The position numbers and the translations under genes were made by a program. Source: Pseudomonadota bacterium (lineage in GTDB: Bacteria; Desulfobacterota; JAPLJL01). Taken from it: 15,703 bases of DNA. Within the stretch, counting starts at the first letter, position 1. Each line of letters starts with the position of its first letter. The DNA is taken from contig JAPLJL010000263.1 in the NCBI GenBank assembly GCA_026388615.1, positions 1 to 15,703 on the forward strand, in the 5' to 3' direction. The notes beneath the pieces were generated by a model. That model saw nothing but the letters and a program-made list of their open reading frames with translations, did no database searches and was not told the origin of the DNA. Below are positions 12,791 to 15,703 of the stretch, one piece after another.

Positions 12791-13174
12791 CTATTTGGGC
12801 TTCGGCGGTTTCTTTTTGCCGGCGATGGACCGGCGGGGACCTTTGCGGGTCCGGGCATTGGTATTGGTTCTTTGACCTCGGACGGGCAAACCTTTGCGAT
12901 GCCGCAGACCCCGGTAAGTTCCGAGATCCATCAGCATCTTGATATCCGAGGAAATCTCCTTGCGCAGGTCTCCTTCAACCTTATAATCCGACTCAAGGAT
13001 TTTCCGGATCGCCGCCACCTGTGACTCATTCAGCTCCTTGGTGCGGAGATTGCCGTCTACTTCGGCTTTGCGCACAATCTCCCGGGCCAGTGCGTGCCCC
13101 ACCCCGTAGATATAGGTGAGGGCTATTTCAATCCGTTTTTCTCCCGGAAGATCAACTCCGGCAATACGAGCCAT
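12791..13174 (-). CDS. rpsM: Ribosomal protein uS13
   Basis: 127 residues. MARIAGVDLPGEKRIEIALTYIYGVG is the classic start, followed by the helix-turn segment and GTYRGLRHRKGLPVRGQRTNTNARTRKGP near the end. It lies in the head of the 30S subunit and contacts P-site tRNA and L5. The C-terminus is lysine/proline-rich (AGKKKPPKPK), as usual. ATG 13174 has a GCAGGAGG site upstream. Confidence 0.98.
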   Translation of the reverse strand: MARIAGVDLPGEKRIEIALTYIYGVGHALAREIVRKAEVDGNLRTKELNESQVAAIRKILESDYKVEGDLRKEISSDIKMLMDLGTYRGLRHRKGLPVRGQRTNTNARTRKGPRRSIAGKKKPPKPK

Positions 13175-13220
13175 ACATATCCTCCTGCTTTTCCCGGGTT
13201 ACCCTGGTGGGATAACCGCT

Positions 13221-13334
13221 CTAGCCCTGCCTCTGCTTGTGCTTGGGATTCACGCAAATTACCCGGACTACCCTTTTCCGGCGCACAATCTTGCACTTCG
13301 GGCAGATTTTTTTGACGGAAGTCCTGACTTTCAT
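13221..13334 (-). CDS. rpmJ: Ribosomal protein bL36
   Basis: 37 residues beginning MKVRTSVKKICPKCKIVRRK and ending NPKHKQRQG. The zinc ribbon uses C11, C14, C27 and H32, so this is the zinc-binding (C+) form. It stabilises 23S rRNA packing in the large subunit. The ATG at 13334 lies 6 nt after the infA stop, and the usual infA-rpmJ-rpsM order is kept. The stop is TAG at 13223-13221. Confidence 0.97.
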   Translation of the reverse strand: MKVRTSVKKICPKCKIVRRKRVVRVICVNPKHKQRQG

Positions 13335-13340
13335 ATTTTC

Positions 13341-13556
13341 CTACTCCCGGTAAATTATCCGGCCCCGGGTCAGATCGTACGGTGAAAGTTCCAGCTTAAC
13401 CCGATCCCCGGGCAGGATCTTAATGTAATGCATCCGCATCCTCCCCGAAATGTGCGCCAGGATCCGGTGTCCGTTATCCAGCTCGACCCGGAACATGGCG
13501 TTGGGGAGGGGTTCCACCACTTTACCTTCAACCTCGATCAGCTCTTCTTTCGCCAC
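13341..13556 (-). CDS. infA: Translation initiation factor IF-1
   Basis: 71 residues, an OB-fold protein that occupies the A site of the 30S subunit during initiation. The sequence is canonical: KEELIEVEGKVVEPLPNAMFRVEL, GHRILAHISGRMRMHYIKILPGDRVKLELSPYDLTRGRI, then IYRE. It starts with GTG at 13556, immediately after the TAA of a 23-codon ORF in the same frame. The canonical second residue (A in MAKEE) supports this start. It lies between map and rpmJ. Confidence 0.97.
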   Translation of the reverse strand: MAKEELIEVEGKVVEPLPNAMFRVELDNGHRILAHISGRMRMHYIKILPGDRVKLELSPYDLTRGRIIYRE

Positions 13557-13628
13557 TTAACCTTCAATCTCAAATCGTTTGACCTTCCCGACCTGGGCCC
13601 CGGCCGGATTGTCGTTTTTTCCCCTCAT
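13557..13628 (-). CDS. Candidate 23-residue micro-ORF between map and infA
   Basis: ATG at 13628 overlaps the map stop as ATGA, and its TAA ends directly against the infA GTG, in the same frame. The peptide begins MRGKNDNPAGAQVGKVK and ends in EIEG. In some bacteria a KOW-domain gene sits at this place. The peptide is too short to be that gene, and a relic is possible. No upstream ribosome site is evident, so translation would depend on coupling to map. It may equally be a spacer that happens to lack stops. Confidence 0.35.
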   Translation of the reverse strand: MRGKNDNPAGAQVGKVKRFEIEG

Positions 13629-14374
13629 GCGCTCAGGACCATCGGGCCGTTTGCGGTGGCGGCCACCGTATGCTCAAAATGCGCCGAGAGGCTCCGGTCG
13701 CGGGTCACCACGGTCCAGCCGTCCGGCAGGGTATCCACTTCATAGGAGCCGATATTTACCATCGGCTCAATCGCGATGACCATTCCCGGCTTAATCTTGA
13801 TCTGGGACGAACCCTCATCCATCCGGAAATTCGGGATCTGGGGTTCCTCATGCAATTTCTGGCCGATCCCGTGCCCGACAAAATCCCGGACCACGGAAAA
13901 GCCCTCGCTTTCCACCCGGTCCTGGATCACGGCGGAAATGTCGAAAATCCGGTTGCCCACCTGGACTTTTTCAATCGCCAGATCCAAAGACTCCCGGGTC
14001 ACCGCGATCAGGCGGAGAGCCTGCTCGCTGACCTCGCCGACCGGCACGGTCACGGCCGCGTCTCCGTAATAACCCTGGAAACACACCCCCACGTCAATGC
14101 TGATGATATCCCCATCCTGGAGCCGCCGCTTGGAAGGAAATCCGTGGACCACCTCCTCATTAATTGAGGCGCAGATGGTAAAAGGATAATCCCGGTATCC
14201 CAGAAAAGCCGGGGTGGCTCCCTGTTTGCGGATCTTTTTCTCCGCCAGGCGATTAAGTTCCAGGGTCGTAATCCCTTCCTCCGCCCGGAGCGACAGCTCG
14301 TTCAGGACCTCTTTAACGATCTGGTTGCTTTCCCGCATTATTTTTATTTCCCGATCCGATTTCGGCACAATCAT
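13625..14374 (-). CDS. map: Methionine aminopeptidase type I
   Basis: 249 residues, pita-bread fold. It removes the initiator methionine from new proteins at the ribosome. All metal ligands are visible: D94 (ISIDVGV), D105 (YYGDAA), H168 (VGHGIG), E203 (IEPM) and E234 (HFEHT), with substrate histidines H77 and H175. No N-terminal zinc-finger extension is present, so it is the short bacterial form. ATG 14374 follows adk by 16 nt. Order adk-map-infA is standard. Confidence 0.97.
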   Translation of the reverse strand: MIVPKSDREIKIMRESNQIVKEVLNELSLRAEEGITTLELNRLAEKKIRKQGATPAFLGYRDYPFTICASINEEVVHGFPSKRRLQDGDIISIDVGVCFQGYYGDAAVTVPVGEVSEQALRLIAVTRESLDLAIEKVQVGNRIFDISAVIQDRVESEGFSVVRDFVGHGIGQKLHEEPQIPNFRMDEGSSQIKIKPGMVIAIEPMVNIGSYEVDTLPDGWTVVTRDRSLSAHFEHTVAATANGPMVLSA

Positions 14375-14390
14375 CCTGATCTGAAAATTC

Positions 14391-15065
14391 CTATTTTTGC
14401 CGACTCGCCTCGACGATTTTGAGAATCTCGGCAGTAACCGTTTCCGGGGCTTGCAAACCGTCGACCGATTTTAAAAGTTTCTTCCGGGAATAGTAATTGA
14501 TCAGGGGCGCAGTCTCGTCCCGGTAAACCCGGAGCCTTTCCCGAATGGTTTTTTCCTGGTCATCATCCCGCTGGTAAAGCTCTCCTCCGCACTTGTCGCA
14601 GATCCCCGCCTTTTTCGGCTTGGTAAACTCCACGTGAAACATCTGCTGGCACTGCCGGCAGACCCGGCGGCCGGTCAGCCGGCGGACCAGTTCATCCTCG
14701 TTGACCGCAAGATCGAGGACTTGGGTAATCTTATGCCCGATCCGCTCCAGCAGCTGATCCAGGGCGTCGGCCTGGGCGACATTCCGGGGAAAGCCGTCCA
14801 GGATATACCCGTAGCTGCAATCGTCGGACTTCAATCTTTCTTCCACGATCTGGATCACCAGTTCATCGGAGACCAGGCGTCCGGACTCCATGATTTCCAT
14901 GATTTCCTGGCCCAGCTTGGATTTCTCCTTCTTCTTGGCCCGGAGGATATCACCGGTGGAAATCTGGGGAATACCGAATTTCTCCATCAGTTTCCGAGCC
15001 TGGGTGCCTTTCCCGGAACCGGGGGGCCCCAGCAGAATCAGATTGGTCGAGCCTTCTTTACTCAT
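14391..15065 (-). CDS. adk: Adenylate kinase (zinc-binding lid form)
   Basis: 224 residues. It interconverts ATP+AMP and 2 ADP. Motifs: P-loop GPPGSGKGT (13-21), ISTGDILR (35-42), DGFPR (90-94), a long-form lid with CRQC (136-139) and CDKC (156-159), which form a four-cysteine zinc site, and RERLRVYRDETAPLINYY (176-192). ATG 15065 overlaps the secY stop as ATGA (15065-15062), so it is translated by coupling. Residues 1-7 (MSKEGST) are a slightly longer than usual start. Confidence 0.97.
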   Translation of the reverse strand: MSKEGSTNLILLGPPGSGKGTQARKLMEKFGIPQISTGDILRAKKKEKSKLGQEIMEIMESGRLVSDELVIQIVEERLKSDDCSYGYILDGFPRNVAQADALDQLLERIGHKITQVLDLAVNEDELVRRLTGRRVCRQCQQMFHVEFTKPKKAGICDKCGGELYQRDDDQEKTIRERLRVYRDETAPLINYYSRKKLLKSVDGLQAPETVTAEILKIVEASRQK

Positions 15066-15703
15066 CCTCTTCTCCCTTTAATTTTCTGTCGGCCCAGGAA
15101 TCCCTCGTAATGGCGACTGAGCATATGAGACTCAATCTGCGCGATCGTGTCCATCCCCACCCCCACGACGATCATCAGGGAGGTTCCCCCGTACCAGAAG
15201 GGAACGTTGAACCTGCTGACCAGGAGCGCGGGCAGGACGCAGACCGCAGCCACGTAAATTGACCCCCCCAGGGTGATCCGGGTCAAAACCTGGTCAATAT
15301 ACTCGGCGGTTTTTGAACCCGGACGAATCCCGGGAATATATCCACCATATTTTTTCAAATTTTCCGCCACGTCGATCGGGTTGAACTGGACGGCGGTGTA
15401 GAAATAACAGAAGAAAATAATCCCGGCCACGTAGAGAAGATTGTAGACCACGTGGGAGGGGCTTAAGGCACTCTGGAGAAACTCAGACCCCGGGAATTTG
15501 GCGAGGCTGGCGATGGTGCTAGGAAAAATCAACAGGGAGGAGGCGAAAATGGGGGGGATGACCCCGGCGGTATTGACCTTGAGCGGGAGATGCGTGGACT
15601 GCCCCCCGTACACCCGTCGGCCCACTACCCGCTTGGCGTACTGTATCGGGATTCGGCGCTGTCCCCGATCCATGAAAATGATAAAAGCGACCTCTAACAC
15701 CAT
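15062..15703 (-). CDS. secY: Preprotein translocase subunit SecY, C-terminal half (cut by window edge)
   Basis: 213 residues of the channel subunit that forms the Sec protein export pore in the inner membrane. The frame runs to the window edge and the edge methionine is internal. Visible features: basic cytoplasmic segment RGQRRIPIQYAKR, GGQSTHLPLKVNTAGVIPPIFASSL (the C5 loop and start of a membrane helix), PIDVAENLKKYGGYIPGIRPG (the conserved C6-proximal region), and the last helices ending at SHMLSRHYEGFLGRQKIKGRRG. Roughly five membrane segments (TM6-TM10) are present. Full-length SecY is about 430-450 residues, so about half is missing. It is the last gene of the spc part, coupled to adk. 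Confidence 0.97.
   Translation of the reverse strand: MVLEVAFIIFMDRGQRRIPIQYAKRVVGRRVYGGQSTHLPLKVNTAGVIPPIFASSLLIFPSTIASLAKFPGSEFLQSALSPSHVVYNLLYVAGIIFFCYFYTAVQFNPIDVAENLKKYGGYIPGIRPGSKTAEYIDQVLTRITLGGSIYVAAVCVLPALLVSRFNVPFWYGGTSLMIVVGVGMDTIAQIESHMLSRHYEGFLGRQKIKGRRG

Overview
The window is bacterial chromosome, with coding regions visibly richer in G+C than the spacers. It holds the distal part of the spc operon and the alpha operon of ribosomal genes, next to a more accessory block with several families of short intergenic repeats. RpoA, the zinc-binding forms of S4, L36 and adenylate kinase, CstA, EcsC and the HTH/zinc-ribbon regulator fit a deltaproteobacterial-type or related deep-branching lineage. 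That placement is an inference from protein style, not an established identity. Starts are often non-ATG: TTG for tal, tsaC and rpsD, GTG for infA.

Left block (1-8034, plus strand): the 3' part of a family 2 glycosyltransferase; a transaldolase; tRNA-Leu(CAG); a CstA-type transporter; a small antitoxin with an overlapping MazF/PemK-like toxin; a protein joining a STAS-like domain to a degenerate HATPase-like domain; an EcsC-family protein; a two-helix membrane peptide; and an HTH plus zinc-ribbon regulator followed by the decayed tail of a paralogue. These genes look mostly independent. Their spacers are filled with palindromic elements and with degenerate 7-9 nt repeats that recur in inverted orientation around cstA and between the STAS-like and EcsC genes.

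Middle (about 8005-8080): two back-to-back intrinsic terminators separate the converging gene sets.

Right block (8171-15703, minus strand, transcribed toward the left): secY (3' part), adk, map, a 23-codon ORF, infA, rpmJ, rpsM, rpsK, rpsD, rpoA and rplQ in the classical order, then a 239-nt spacer and a coupled purE-tsaC pair. The block joins protein export, adenylate balance, N-terminal Met removal, translation initiation, ribosome assembly and transcription. purE adds purine synthesis and tsaC adds the tRNA t6A modification.

The most unusual items are the PurE with a ~155-residue Lys/Pro/Gln repeat extension at its N-terminus, the lysine-rich tail on L17 just upstream of it, the STAS/HATPase-like fusion, the in-frame micro-ORF fitted exactly between map and infA, and the repeat architecture of the left block. 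No CRISPR array, prophage or insertion-sequence transposase is visible.
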